Shown here: positions 11,715 through 24,043 of the stretch, in pieces | Layout of the letters: each line of letters begins with the position of its first letter | How positions within the stretch are numbered: the stretch's first letter is position 1 | NCBI GenBank assembly: GCA_945643635.1 | Contig: CALZFC010000001.1 | Span: 5,037,501-5,101,500 of the forward strand | DNA: 64,000 nucleotides | Direction: 5' to 3' | From: Allodiplogaster sudhausi | Lineage: Eukaryota; Nematoda; Chromadorea; Rhabditida; Diplogasteridae | Made by a program: the position numbers and the translations under genes | The notes under the pieces: model-generated | What the model was told of the DNA's origin: nothing | What the model saw: the letters and a program-made list of their open reading frames with translations, nothing else | The model's database searches: none

Positions 11715-14475
11715 CTACCACTGTCGTTGAAAGTGTTCAAAGTAGAGCGAAGTGTCGGTGACAACTACAGACTGTGCATCGGAAGCATCCTGGAGGAGTT
11801 GGCTGATACGGCTGCCTATCAAGGGCAGCTTAGCGAGGAAGTCAAGTTCACGCATCCACATGGGCTCGTGTGATATCATCACCCATGCCACTGTCACGGG
11901 GTATCTGCAATGACAATATTTACACACAAAAATATTGTTTGAAACAAAAATTTTTTCTGTGAAAAACTGAAACAATATTGTTTGATACATATTTCATCTT
12001 CACATCATCTTGTTTTCTATTGAAAGCTGCAGGTATCGAGCTTGAGCTACTTGCACCTATGTAAGAAATACAGCATTCACAACTAACATTGCGTTGAGGA
12101 TGTCAAATATGCAGACACAGATGTACTTAGCAATCATGGTCGAAGGAAGAGCATAGGCGATGAAGTACATTAGAAATAGAGGAAGAGTCCAAAGAGCAGT
12201 TGGCACCGCGATTGAGAGCAGAAACTGTTTTGTTTTGTGAATTTAGAGGTTGTATGTAATTGTTAAAGATGTTTGAAAATATAGTTTAAAATATTAAATA
12301 GCAGAAAAAATACAACTGAAATTGCACTTAACATATATGTATGTATGTACATACTTACCCTTAAAATTCGCATGTTTTCTCGAATTTGAAATATCCTCGA
12401 GAGATTGTATGAAGACCGTTTCGCCGTGGCAGCTTTCGATCGCATCATCAACTGCATATTGATGTAGAGAAGAAAGTGAAGACTCTGAATGTTCTTAAAA
12501 ACTCAAAGAATATAGCTTTTTGATTCAGTACAATTCCTTTGAATTTTCGAGTCAAGGAAAGTGAAGCTGACAAAAACGCCGAGCGTAGCGATAGCAAAAA
12601 GAATACCAAACAAGACGTAGCCCGAGAGCACGCCTGAAAAAAGCGAACTGGTCGATCTTTAAGAGTACGCATTTGGTAAAGTTTAGATTTTATTGCAAGC
12701 TAATTATCCGGCAAAGACACCACTTGATTTCTGAAAAATCATGACGAACCAGCAGCTTTCATTATCCCATGGTACCATGAGAAAGTCTCAAGGGCAACGA
12801 GTATGACGAATAGCACCCAGGAATGGGAGCCTTTCTCGTAGGTCATCGAGAGCACCGTGGCTGCCGCTCGTTCCGCTGCTTCCATCAGCATGCTTCAAAG
12901 AAGGTAGGTCAGAATGAATCTCTGACAATGAGGCATTCGAAAGGCACACCTACAAATGCAACGGTACACTCGAGGAGGTTTTATTGTATTGACTGAACTG
13001 CTTGCATAAATACACATAGTATATATCTATGTATGTATCTTTCTATGATTGATGTTGAAATATACATAATTATAAACTAAATAAATTAGTCAACTAGCTG
13101 CACGCAGTGCCGAAGTGGGATTCGCGAAAGACGGTGAGGATCAGAGGAAATGTTCCTGAAAAGTATTTTCGAAGAGTTAAGATGAGCAGATAGATGTGAA
13201 AGAAAACGTAGCATTTAAATAAATATGTATGTACATTCATACATATGTATCTATGAATACAGACCGCAGATGATTTTTTTTCAAACCGCTGGATTATGTA
13301 AATGAGACTGTTTTTGGGGAGTTTATGCAGGTGATGAGAATACCATTTATAAAACAAGAATCTCAGGAAAGTTTGAAATTAACCTACAAAACGCCTTAAA
13401 AAATGAGAATACCTGGGATGGTATTCTGGCGAATTTCTGCTATCGTAAGATGATGTTTAAAAATTCCGAGGACTTCCGGGAGTCAAATTAAATCATTACA
13501 GCGGGGTGAAACCACAAAATGGAAAATTACTCCGAGTAAAATATTTTTTAGCAAGATGCTATCAATCAGTAATATTTTCTTAGCGCCGCTAAATATGTCG
13601 GCATGAAACTGCAGAACGATCATACGCCATGTCTTCTAGCATTAAATGTATACAAGGAGCCGTGGAATTGCGAACGAACCAAATTATAGTTGAAAAACTG
13701 AGACGGCCAAGCTTGCGGAAAAAAAACCTTCTAATGATGTTTTTTCAGCATGGCACCCGGGTATGCAAGACAGACCAAAGCCCAACACTTGGGGACATCT
13801 TCTGCTAAATATATTTACACAGAGATTTTCAGCTAATTAAATCACAAATTAAAAAAAAACATACAAAAAACAATTAGGTTAAATGTATTTCAAATATGAC
13901 ACTAGTCGCGCTGGATACTGTAGTTTATTTATTCATACATCAAGTTTAATGATGTGACGACATTTTACAGTGACACGTTTCAGTTTGAAAAGTAATGCGC
14001 CCGGTCATGCATGTTATCGCAAGAAAAATCTGCACCCTCTGCATATGTATGTATAATATATGTGTGTACCTGTCAGCTCTGCATTGGAGATGTTGTAGAG
14101 TGCAAGAATACACTTGCAGACGTGGGAGGTGGCCATCCTTGCCCAGACGTAGCAGAAGAGACCGCGCGCATTGGGATGCAGCAGACGGGCTCGCCATGTC
14201 ACTCGAATCATGACAACGCCCAAGAGCGAGGCGGGTATTGACAGGAGGAACTAGAAGAGGAGTTATCTATTGCATTCTATATCTAGTGTAGATATCGTGT
14301 AGCTTTATTTCCAAAAGTTTTATTCAAATAAAAGTCTTATTTTCGCTTAATCTGCAGAAGGAGAGAAAGAGCGTTAACCGACATGAACTGCAAAGAAAGG
14401 GAGGAAGATTCCGGGGTAGCCGGCGGTTGCTGTTTGATTGATATAGATAATGGGCTGTAGCATAGCGAGGAAGAC
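11715..14475 (-). CDS. Seven-transmembrane chemoreceptor, Sra/Sre/Srab type
   Basis: Minus-strand multi-exon receptor ending with TAG at 11717-11715. Readable exons in order: about 14249-14070 (FLLSIPASLLGVVMIRV, then CKCILALYNI: TM1 and TM2), exons near 13150-13094 and 13000-12955 (TM3 region, frame uncertain), 12892-12749 (ERAAATVLSMTYEKG then SWVLFVILVALETF: TM4), about 12633-12510 (GYVLFGILFAIATLGVFVSF: TM5), about 12447-12360 (YNLSRIFQIRENMRIL), about 12235-12090 (FLLSIAVPTALWTLPLFLMYF: TM6) and 11905-11715 (YPVTVAWVMISHEP: TM7). The ER-x-x-AT...YE motif after TM3 and the LSxxxQxxEN motif before TM6 are hallmarks of the nematode Sra-superfamily receptors (Sre, Srab, Srb). It would be a chemosensory GPCR in neuronal cilia. 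An N-terminal exon near 14475-14375 is likely but its splice phase does not fit cleanly. Confidence 0.7.
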
Positions 14476-14506
14476 CTCAGAAAGTTGTCCTGAGTCATAT
14501 TATATG

Positions 14507-14700
14507 TTAAAGGGGGGCGATCACCGAAAAATAATGTGATATCTCAATGTGCCGCGGCCCTTCGCACTCTCATTCGAGCCGTGCTCTTTTCACGCAGCGG
14601 ATTTGTGCGACGGAACAAAAGAATGAGAGTAAGGAATCACAAGGCAGACGCGGCAATTCGAACAAGCTTGAAATATTTTTCGGTGATCGCCTTCCTTTAA
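14507..14700. mobile_element. MITE with 27-bp terminal inverted repeats and TTAA target duplication
   Basis: TTAA at 14507-14510 and 14697-14700 bracket inverted ends that share GGCGATCACCGAAAAATA and differ at only two bases near the tip. The 186-bp interior has no coding potential. TTAA duplications are characteristic of piggyBac-type transposition, so this is a probable non-autonomous piggyBac-like element, lying just upstream of the Sra/Sre-type receptor. Confidence 0.8.
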
Positions 14701-17479
14701 CGAACATTTCGAAATGAGCCGACCGCGCGCTTCAACGATAATGTTTCCATGAATAGTGTCTTTCATTCGCATTTCTACGATATTCCCATCTCGCCGAAAG
14801 CTTCACGCTATCGAATGAAAAACGGCAAGGCATAAGGCGTTTATAAGGTCCATTGAACTCAATTATGGGGGGAAGCCAAAGCTGTCTCTTTTTTCAGTCA
14901 CACGCGAGGCCTGGTTTATAAACTCGATTCATCGTGCTCTCAGTGCACACACAAAGTTTGCAGAAGCAAACGTCATTAATAAATCGGCAACTTGAAGATC
15001 TCCGATTATATACATACATATATTAAATGAACGCCATCGTGGGTGTGAGTGACACTTCTTAAAACGGGCCCAAAATGTAATAATCAACTTCTAAATATCC
15101 ATTTTTATGTATTTTCAACTTTATCCCTTAAAAATTATAATAAGGAAATGTAGGAAGAAAGAAGTCACAAGAATTCTACGGCACAAATTCAAACATTTTG
15201 AAAAAAATATTGAAAGTAAATTGAATATGTCTAATTATGCAACCTGGTACTACTTATTCTGCCGTGCTATTAATCTTGGAAGAAAACTGAAACAAACGTT
15301 TCATGCATGTTTTAGGCAGATATACAATGGAAAATGACTATTCTTTACTCAAATCTAAAAAAAAAGAAAGGCTCTGTGAAGATTTAAAAATTTACCCAGC
15401 AAAAAAACTTCATTGAAGTTTGTCAGAGATAACGATGGAGTAAGTGAAAGTGAGAGAAAAAAGTTCTTTAGAAACTTCTCCACGTTTTGCGGGCCAGAAT
15501 AACGGAACGCAAAATGATGCACGGGTATTTAAGAGACAGTGAGGCAGTGGGCATTATCATAAGAAAGGCACATTTGTCCCAGCCCAGTGCCGTCATGGAG
15601 TTATGCGAAACAGTTTGAAATAACTTTTGCCATCTAGAGTATATACCCACCTTCAAAACTATTACTAAATATCCATATTTGTATATTTATGTATAGGTAT
15701 CTAAAAAGAAAACCTGTTGAACGACTGTGAAAATAGCATAACATAAAGAAGTGCAAAAAGGTCTCCTCAAACTCACGAAAAATTTCAGCAAATTTTGCTG
15801 AACTCAAAATGAAAACTACAATAACATTTGGCCAAAGTGGCGTCAATTTTGCCAAGATTAATTGCACGACGGGCCGTGTTTCATGGAAAGCATTTCTCCA
15901 AACAGTGTTTTTAAAATGTTCAGCAAACGGTTTAGCATACATATATAGCTTTAACAATACAAAAGTACTTGAGTAATCAACAGTCTGCACAGATTCATGC
16001 TTTCTTCTTCTCATACATACGTGCTGCTTCCAGTGCCTAGTTATGCGAGCGGAGTTAAGGGAGAACAATCATATGATTTGAAATTAGTCTGGTCAGTTTT
16101 TGCTATTTTGTTGCTATTTCAGCTAAATATATGTATATGCCATATGTATTTTAAAATAATGAAGTGACTAGGGCTAGGCTATAGTTCGCAAACTATTTGT
16201 TTTTGGTTAGCAGAACAATCATAGTCATTTACCTTCTAATTCAGTTGGTTGGCTTTGTTTCCTCTCGTACCGACTGATAAAAAAAAATTAACGACCCGGT
16301 TGTCCTCGATAGTAGAGAAAACGGTACTTACATAGTATGTATATTTGAAAAGTAGCTTAAAAAAATTTCGTAACGGACGGTATACATGTTCTAACTGCTT
16401 ACTATCCATTTCTCAATCACAACTGCACTAATATTATTATCGTTCTCAATCATGCTTTCATTCGACCGGTCAGCGATGCTATTTTTATTCGATTTAGAAT
16501 GAAACCATTTTCACATGAACGTAATTTTCACACAAACGTCGTCGACTTAAAGGAACATCTTTTTCACTCTGATCACTTTGGTGATCTACTAAATGGATAC
16601 TAAGGTGATCAAATGTACGGACGCCTAGGTCATCTTCTTTACGGACAGCAGCTTCATCTTCTTCCCCGAACTCGCATCTCGTCTATCAAACTTTACCGGA
16701 AAAAAAATGTTGGGCGGTACTGTACTTCGGGCAGATTGTAAGGATTGTCACCGTAACAGTTATCGCCTCCTCCATCGAAAATATTGTTCGTATACTCAAG
16801 TGATAGCGCATCCATAGAAGTAATGAAAACTTTCTATAGTTATATCATCTCTTCTTTGGTCTAATTGCTCTTTGGCGCTTTTACAAACAAACAGCCACGT
16901 TAGTTAGATGAAGAAAAACAAATAGCCTACAAAGTTTTACGTGTATACATACATATGTATTTTCATGCACGTCGTTTTATTACATTTTAAAATCACTATG
17001 ATGTGCTCAGTGAATGTTTTCACTCCTTTCGTTTCAGATATTGTTTTGTCAGACAAAGCTCGTAAAGTTGTCCTGTGAATCAGTATTTATCTCATTGGAT
17101 GCAATAATAAGGTTACAAATTGTGAAATTATTGCATAACAATTGAAAATTCGCCAGGTATATGCAATATCAAAATGACTAGTTCCAACACATGAATATAT
17201 GTAAGCATACATCCACATATGTATATTAATGAAATAAATAAGATATTTAAATAAACAATTAAACAAATGGAACAGGAATAATAATTATAATTATTACACA
17301 AGGATAACACTACTAGTCGAGAACGCTGAATCAGCTGCTTACACCGACACATTCTTACTCGTCTGAGCATTAATGTAAGGAATTAGAAAAAACACGAAAT
17401 GCGGGCAGGAGCATCACATGTTATGCATATTTTTGTTATGCAAATTTTTTAGTCACACTGAAGCAAGCACTAAAATTGG
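14701..17479. other. Repeat-bearing intergenic stretch between receptor genes
   Basis: No complete gene seen. A minus-strand open stretch at 15656-15468 (LGWDKCAFLMIMPTASLSLK) looks like one membrane-protein exon but has no partner exons I could find. Degenerate dispersed repeat lies at 15780-15975. A Tc1-like end signature (GGGCGGTACTGTA) is at 16712-16724. Sequence from about 17140 onward resembles the 3' flank of the Str-type copy at 32830-33050, marking the edge of that duplication. Confidence 0.5.
16700..16724. mobile_element. Solo Tc1/mariner-like terminus
   Basis: AATGTTGGGCGGTACTGTA matches, in inverted orientation, the ACAGTACCGCCCAACATTT at 60594-60612, and it resembles the CAGAACCGCCAAAAAG tip of the MITE at 41702. 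Only one end is visible here, so this is an orphan terminus or a decayed element. Confidence 0.4.
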
Positions 17480-18384
17480 TTTTCTCTAAAACCTATCACG
17501 TTTAAGATGCATTCGAGTCCAAGCAAGCATATCGGCTTGCTTGTACTCGCAGGCATCTGACAAAGAAGATGACGATAACTGGGTCGATAATTGGGAAGAT
17601 GTGAGCCGGATGAGTACAGTGCCCATGTTGCCAAGATTTACGCCTAGAAGTAGGATTTTGTTGCTAGTTCTATTCAGGGAAATGCTCTCGAAAATGCTAG
17701 GGAAAACAATCTGTGTTATTTGGAACATTGTCCAACTTGTCAATGGAGCTAATACAACTACGACTGCTGGGAGATATGAAAAGACTGTCGGAATGAATGT
17801 CTGAAAAGCAGGCGCTGCGTTGTCAATGATACATTTTCCGGAATGATTATGGTTGACGGTTTTCTCTCTCTCTTGTTTTGTGGTTACCTGAAGGAGGAGC
17901 GCCGAGAAGAGCTGCCGATGAAGCTGGCGAGTCTTCTCCGACATTTTAATCGTTTTGAACGCGTGCCGAATTCGGATGATGCAAAAGACGATAACGCCAC
18001 TGTTCACTGAGCACAAAATAGAGTAGTGTAAAGAGAAGGAACGAACATAAAAACAAATGAAAAAAAACTCAAAAAAAAGCTCAAAAACATTTGTCATGTT
18101 CATATGTGTCAGATAGTATATTATATAATAAAAAAATAAAACGTAATAAAATCATATATTTAGACTTACATATATATAATAATAATATTACCGGCCTAAT
18201 GATAGCATGGCCAAGTGCGAGGATCATGTTTGAGATGGCAGCAGAAAGCGAGCAGCAGCAGCCGATAGTCGCCGATGCTCGCGCGTGCTGGAGACTGGAG
18301 AGTCAGGAAGGCGAGCAGGCCATTTGTGCAGATTGCTAGAGTGGTAGCCATGACCGTCAAGGCCTTTTCTAACGGACGCAACAT
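17480..18384 (-). pseudogene. Str-type chemoreceptor pseudogene, middle exons missing
   Basis: Exon 1 (18384-18196) matches the first exon of the Str-type genes at 25662 and 34586 (NGLLAFLTLQSPARASIG) but carries a 4-base insertion after LLLLAF that shifts the frame in TM2. Exons 2 to 5 (TM3 to TM5) are absent: about 200 bases of AT-rich DNA join exon 1 directly to exon 6 (about 18010-17892, CIIRIRHAFKTIKMSEKT and LHRQLFSALLLQ), exon 7 (17806-17743, TFIPTVFSYLPAVVVVLAP) and exon 8. Exon 8 has a 4-base deletion before the TM7 motif. With three independent lesions it cannot make a receptor. It is clearly a relative of the copy at 24044-25662. Confidence 0.85.
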
Positions 18385-18667
18385 CGATCACTTATGAAAT
18401 GAGATGTGTGAGTATACTTAACATTGCTTGTTCATTATTTACTGGGTTTGCGCGGAGAGGCGTAGTGGGCGGGGGAGTTGAGATTTTGGGGTGGGGTTTC
18501 TTTAGTATGGTATGGGTTTGGGATTTTTATCTGGGTTTTGGGTTAAGGGACATCGCCGGCGGCCAAAATTGCAACTTTTTGGCGCAAGGTTGTGCTGAGT
18601 TGACCATTTTGAGCGTTTATAGCTTTTGAAAGAGGAGTTGGGTGAGGGAAAAAATAATTCCTGGTAG
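18385..18667. other. G/T-rich spacer before the large palindrome
   Basis: A plus-strand GGGT/GGGA-rich stretch at 18450-18560 separates the Str pseudogene from the palindrome arm. It has no recognised coding content and lies outside the inverted repeat, since the other side at 22180 is unrelated. Confidence 0.5.
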
Positions 18668-21600
18668 AGCATGACTTCAAGATTAATAGGACACAAAATT
18701 GGGCATATAGAGCTAACCTCTGGAAAATCGGGGATCTCTGGAAAGAACCTCTGGAAAGTCAGATTGGAGTGGGACGGGACATTCAGAATATTGAACAGTT
18801 TCACGAGCGCTTTCATATGAGCCTACTCCCGTTTGGCTGGGTTTCCAAAAAAGTTGTCGCGGAGCGTTCGTTAGTGGTAAAAAGGTTGCTCGCCCTCCAC
18901 TGGTAAGTTCTTACTCTTAGCCTGTGAGAGAGAGAGTGAGATAGAATAGCGCAACAAGTTTACTAAGGCAATAGTTTGCATAAATCGAATACGCCGAACA
19001 AAAAGAGGCAATAGGAGGGACAAGTAGACAATGGGAGACAACGAAGCAAGGAGGCACACTTTTCCATTAATCGCAGTACTTTTTAAATGGAAATATGGGG
19101 AGGGGCTTGTTCTTCGTTCCGCATCCTTGTCCACGTTTTTTTTCTTTTGACGGGATTCTTCTGCTTCTTACATAACAATATTTCTCACAGTTGAAATATT
19201 CGTTGAACTGTCTAACTGTCTACCGGAAACGAGACATTCCATTAGAATCTTGTCAACAAGTGCCCGACGGCTATATCTATGCATTAGATCAACTGTTAGA
19301 ATGTTCGAAGTGTGCACTTCACTTAATTAGTAGCAAATATACATATTTCGAGACATTCCCGATAAGACAGAAAGGAAAAAAAATGCGAAAAGCATTTTAT
19401 ATTGCAATCGACACAGTGAGAAAGATCGAAGGGATTTCTCTCACAATTCGCAATGGTAAGGGCACGTCTTCTCGTTCATCATGTTGTACGTCTGGACGTC
19501 TTTCTTACGTGATCGTTGTCCTTGTTCGGCAGCATTTAATCATTAGCTGGTCCTCTGAGGCCCCGCCCACTTTGATCCAGAGCGCAACGAGAAGGAGAGC
19601 CAGCTGAGAGAAGAGAAATCTTCTTCTTCTCTTTCTTCCTTAGGGCTTTCCCCTTTCTCTCTTTGTCTGATACCTTTCAATGATTAGTCCAATCTGGATG
19701 ATTCCACCATTACTCCTTCATGATTTCTTGCGCCATGTTGCGCAAGTAGACAATTGCTGGAGTCATCAGGCCTTGCGGGTCGCTTCTCATGATTCCCGCT
19801 ATGCAGTCTGCAATTCATTGCTTTGCTGGGCCCATCAACTCTGCTGGAGGGCCTTCAAGAAGCAGACTCCTCTCGCCGGCTTTCTTGTATGCTGTTCAAT
19901 TGCTAGAAGTGTCAAAGTGCACTTCACTTAATTTGTAGCGAATATACATATTTTGCGACAAAAGTGTCCTGAGGGTGCCCTGAAACGTCGAAGTGTTGGG
20001 AGGACATTTTTTTTTACTCGCACGGTGGTTTTATTGCAAAATATAATAAATGGTTCTGAAGCTATCGAGAAGGCGAACAAATGTCTCATACCAAACTTTT
20101 CCATATATCGACTTTTTTCATCTACTTTTGGGGTCAGAATGTTTAGGCCACTTTTTAGACCTTAGCTATCACTGACACTCTTTGGGGCATTTTTTTTGTT
20201 CAAATAGAGCCAAAAATAAGCTATAGAATGATAAGTCATTAGTTAAAAATGATCCAGGCAGATTTTAGGTATGACTGATTTTGTCAATTTTTGGCCCATT
20301 TTCTATGCACACAGATTTTCCACCGACGCAGGTTCGGAGTCACGCGCGGGCAAACTATTTTGCGCGCTTTTATATGACCCTCAATGGAAACACCTGGTTA
20401 AAGTATCTTCCGCCCATTATTTCCTTTTGAGTGTTAGCTATGCCCTAGCATTAAGAATTTTCCATTGAGGGTCATATAAAAGCGCGCAAAATAGTTTGCC
20501 CGCGCGTGACTCCGAACCTGCGTCGGTGGAAAATCTGTGTGCATAGAAAATGGGCCAAAAATTGACAAAATCAGTCATACCTAAAATCTGCCTGGATCAT
20601 TTTTAACTAATGACTTATCATTCTATAGCTTATTTTTGGCTCTATTTGAACAAAAAAATGCCCCAAAGAGTGTCAGTGATAGCTAAGGTCTAAAAAGTGG
20701 CCTAAACATTCTGACCCCAAAAGTAGATGAAAAAAGTCGATATATGGAAAAGTTTGGTATGAGACATTTGTTCGCCTTCTCGATAGCTTCAGAACCATTT
20801 ATTATATTTTGAAATAAAACCACCGTGCGAGTAAAAAAAAAGTCCTCCCAAAACTTCGACGTTTCAGGGCACCCTCAGGACACTTTTGTCGCAAAATATG
20901 TATATTCGCTAAAAATTAAGTGAAGTGCACTTTGACACTTCTAGCAATTGAACAGCATACAAGAAAGCCGGCGAGAGGAGTCTGCTTCTTGAAGGCCCTC
21001 CAGCAGAGTTGATGGGCCCAGCAAAGCAACGAATTGCAGACTGCATAGCGGGAATCATGAGAAGCGACCCGCAAGGCCTGATGACTCCAGCAATTGTCTA
21101 CTTGCGCAACATGGCGCAAGAAATCATGAAGGAGTAATGGTGGAATCATCCAGATTGGACTAATCATTGAAAGGTATCAGACAAAGAGAGAAAGGGGAAA
21201 GCCCTAAGGAAGAAAGAGAAGAAGAAGATTTCTCTTCTCTCAGCTGGCTCTCCTTCTCGTTGCGCTCTGGATCAAAGTGGGCGGGGCCTCAGAGGACCAG
21301 CTAATGATTAAATGCTGCCGAACAAGGACAACGATCACGTAAGAAAGACGTCCAGACGTACAACATGATGAACGAGAAGACGTGCCCTTACCATTGCGAA
21401 TTGTGAGAGAAATCCCTTCGATCTTTCTCACTGTGTCGATTGCAATATAAAATGCTTTTCGCATTTTTTTTCCTTTCTGTCTTATCGGGAATGTCTCGAA
21501 ATATGTATATTTGCTACTAATTAAGTGAAGTGCACACTTCGAACATTCTAACAGTTGATCTAATGCATAGATATAGCCGTCGGGCACTTGTTGACAAGAT

Positions 21601-22179
21601 TCTAATGGAATGTCTCGTTTCCGGTAGACAGTTAGACAGTTCAACGAATATTTCAACTGTGAGAAATATTGTTATGTAAGAAGCAGAAGAATCCCGTCAA
21701 AAGAAAAAAAACGTGGACAAGGATGCGGAACGAAGAACAAGCCCCTCCCCATATTTCCATTTAAAAAGTACTGCGATTAATGGAAAAGTGTGCCTCCTTG
21801 CTTCGTTGTCTCCCATTGTCTACTTGTCCCTCCTATTGCCTCTTTTTGTTCGGCGTATTCGATTTATGCAAACTATTGCCTTAGTAAACTTGTTGCGCTA
21901 TTCTATCTCACTCTCTCTCTCACAGGCTAAGAGTAAGAACTTACCAGTGGAGGGCGAGCAACCTTTTTACCACTAACGAACGCTCCGCGACAACTTTTTT
22001 GGAAACCCAGCCAAACGGGAGTAGGCTCATATGAAAGCGCTCGTGAAACTGTTCAATATTCTGAATGTCCCGTCCCACTCCAATCTGACTTTCCAGAGGT
22101 TCTTTCCAGAGATCCCCGATTTTCCAGAGGTTAGCTCTATATGCCCAATTTTGTGTCCTATTAATCTTGAAGTCATGCT
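18668..22179. mobile_element. 3.5-kb near-perfect palindrome (two 1.72-kb arms, 68-bp loop)
   Basis: The left arm 18668-20390 is the reverse complement of the right arm 20459-22179, with a unique loop at 20391-20458. The arms differ at only a handful of positions, for example TTTGTAGCG against TTTTTAGCG near 19932/20910 and GCAAAA against TTTGAA near 20036/20812. The largest open frames (138, 87 and 83 codons) occur identically in both arms and match no family I know. Outer flanks are unrelated, and no clear terminal motif or target duplication was found, so the mechanism (foldback transposon or local inverted duplication) is open. Each arm carries a tRNA-like B-box (CGCAGGTTCGGAGTC near 20328) also found in the palindrome at 54289-55016. 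Confidence 0.9.
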
Positions 22180-22655
22180 TGTTCATGCGATGAATATAAA
22201 TAAATCTAACTACTAATAAAGCGAAAAATATATGTAAAAAAAGTGGCTATGTAAAAGATTTATTCTGGAAACTTCCATGCTCCTCCCTGTTTAATTGCCC
22301 AAATTCGAGGTATCCAAATTGTAAAAACAATTACGAACGCTGCGCTTTCGTATCACTAGTGGTAAGAACGTCGCGACTTTCCCGCCTGATTCACTATCCA
22401 AAGAATCCGGAAGAGACCATCTTCTGCTACGGGGCTTAGGAACATTCGAGATCATTTTGAAAGGAGCCAACTTCTGCCGTCGTGTCAGGAAGAACATCGC
22501 GGAAAATTCCAAACGGTATCAACGTCTACACGCCGCCTTGGGAACATTCCAGAAGATTCTTAAAGACATTGTCCTAGGAACATTCCAGGGGATTCCGAGA
22601 GGAGCCGAATTCTGCTTCAGTCACTGGAATTTTTGAGACGATTTTGGAATGGGCG
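22180..22655. repeat. Short degenerate tandem repeats around GGAACATTC
   Basis: GGAACATTCGAG, GGAACATTCCAGAAGATTCTT and GGAACATTCCAGGGGATTCC occur within 22438-22600, alternating with GGAGCCxAxTTCTGC at 22465 and 22603. This suggests two or three diverged tandem units of roughly 60-140 bases. No coding signal. The stretch borders the element at 22655. Confidence 0.5.
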
Positions 22656-23905
22656 CACGCAGAAAGGAATGTCTTAGACATGCAATGTCTAGCCCCGAAT
22701 GTCCAGAAAAATGTCTAAGACATCATATGTCTAGTTTTGTGATGTCTAATCCCACAAGACATCAATGTCTAGAAATTTCGCGGAACGTGAATGTCTTGAA
22801 TGTCTAGCATTTTTTTGGTCATTACAGAAATATTCGAACGGGTATAGCTTCGTGCGGACTGTAATATTCAGAAGAAAAAAAAAACGGAAAAGTGCGCCCG
22901 ATGATAATGTTGTTTCCATATTACTTTTGCTGTTATTAAGTTTGTTTTGTTCATCCCAGCTTGGCGCGCAGCCACAAAGGCGTCTGTCGTGGGCTGGCGC
23001 AGGCGAGGTTATTGCTGTCGAGAGCTTCACGGAAAACAAGGTTTGGAGTTTCCACGTTGCTAGTATGCATGCTATGATTATTATATTCCTTTTGAATTCC
23101 GAAATCATATATATTCACTTCTTCCTTTAGTCACTTTTGAAGCGTACGGTTTTATTTTTAGCATTGAATTTCATGGCAAAAGTGTAGTCTAAAGTTATCA
23201 CGTGTCAGGTAATCGACTCCTTCGCTGATGGGCTGCTCGCACACATAGTCTCTTTCTGGTTGTTCAACCGTCATCTACCTGCTCCCGTTTGCCAGGACGT
23301 CGTGCTGCTGGCTCGCCTTGCAGGGAGTGTTCCCTGATTCGGCGGCCCTGTCAATTTGGTCCATTACCCGACCCCGACCACCAAGCACTACTTTGTCTGC
23401 TTTAGGTATTCGTTTTCTCTCCTTTTTAATCCACCCCTTCTCAGAAAGAAGAGCAATAAAAAAGATCATAAGGATATGAATGGGAGCTATTTTTTAATAG
23501 GTTGTGATGTTTCTGCTGACTAAAGACGCTTGTTCTTTTCATTGCTCGTTTGCTTTGTTTCTCCATGACGGTTGAATATCTTGTTGATTAAAAAACTATT
23601 TTCTGTATACATTCTTCAACATATAATGAATGCATTGGATAGATCTGACTGAAATGATGAAGCAAACCAAAGCAAGAAGAAACAAGAATGGTAGGGAGCG
23701 CGCACAACGCGATATTGATTGACTAGACATTCTGTCCAAAGGGACAAGACATTCAGTCTAGTCGGCAATGTCTTGTGGATTTGGACATACGCGGCTAGAC
23801 ATTTGCTGTCTAGTGGGACTGGACATTCATGTCTCAGAGGCAATCGCGGACATAATGTCAAGCCTGAATGTCTTGTCCCACAAGACTTTCTTCTCTGTGT
23901 GTAAA
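22655..23905. mobile_element. Possible DNA element with subterminal AGACATT/TGTCT arrays
   Basis: Dense clusters of ATGTCT, GTCTAGAC-like words and AGACATT at 22665-22810 and 23720-23890 mark two blocks about 0.9 kb apart. The outer edges look like imperfect inverted ends: GCAGAAAGGAATGTCTTAG on the left, and the reverse complement of the right edge reads CAGAGAAGAAAGTCTTGTG. Arrays of short subterminal motifs are typical transposase-binding regions of DNA transposons. The interior (23130-23700) has no recognised transposase. The ORF at 22765-23130 overlaps the left array and is not assigned. The boundaries are uncertain. Confidence 0.5.
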
Positions 23906-24043
23906 GGCTGACGCAGGTGCTACCATCGCCACCTCTTTTTCTTCAAAGCTCTAGCGAATTCGGATAGAAACGGCATGCGAGCGGCGACCTGATATGTTAA
24001 GCAGATTGTTTAAAGCACAAAATGGGCTAAAGTTATGGTTTCC

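Noticed and set aside
19191..21656. 138-, 87- and 83-codon frames present twice in the large palindrome
   Set aside because: Their identity follows from the near identity of the arms. Without a family match, splice context or codon-biased divergence they are not supported as genes.
18668..22179. Assembly artefact as sole explanation of the palindrome
   Set aside because: Not excluded, but the loop is unique, arms carry scattered substitutions and an offset of two bases, and several other palindromes of different length exist here.
22765..23130. 121-codon frame with a hydrophobic Leu run
   Set aside because: Overlaps the AGACATT array; the antisense strand has a similar-length frame, and no signal of coding selection can be seen.
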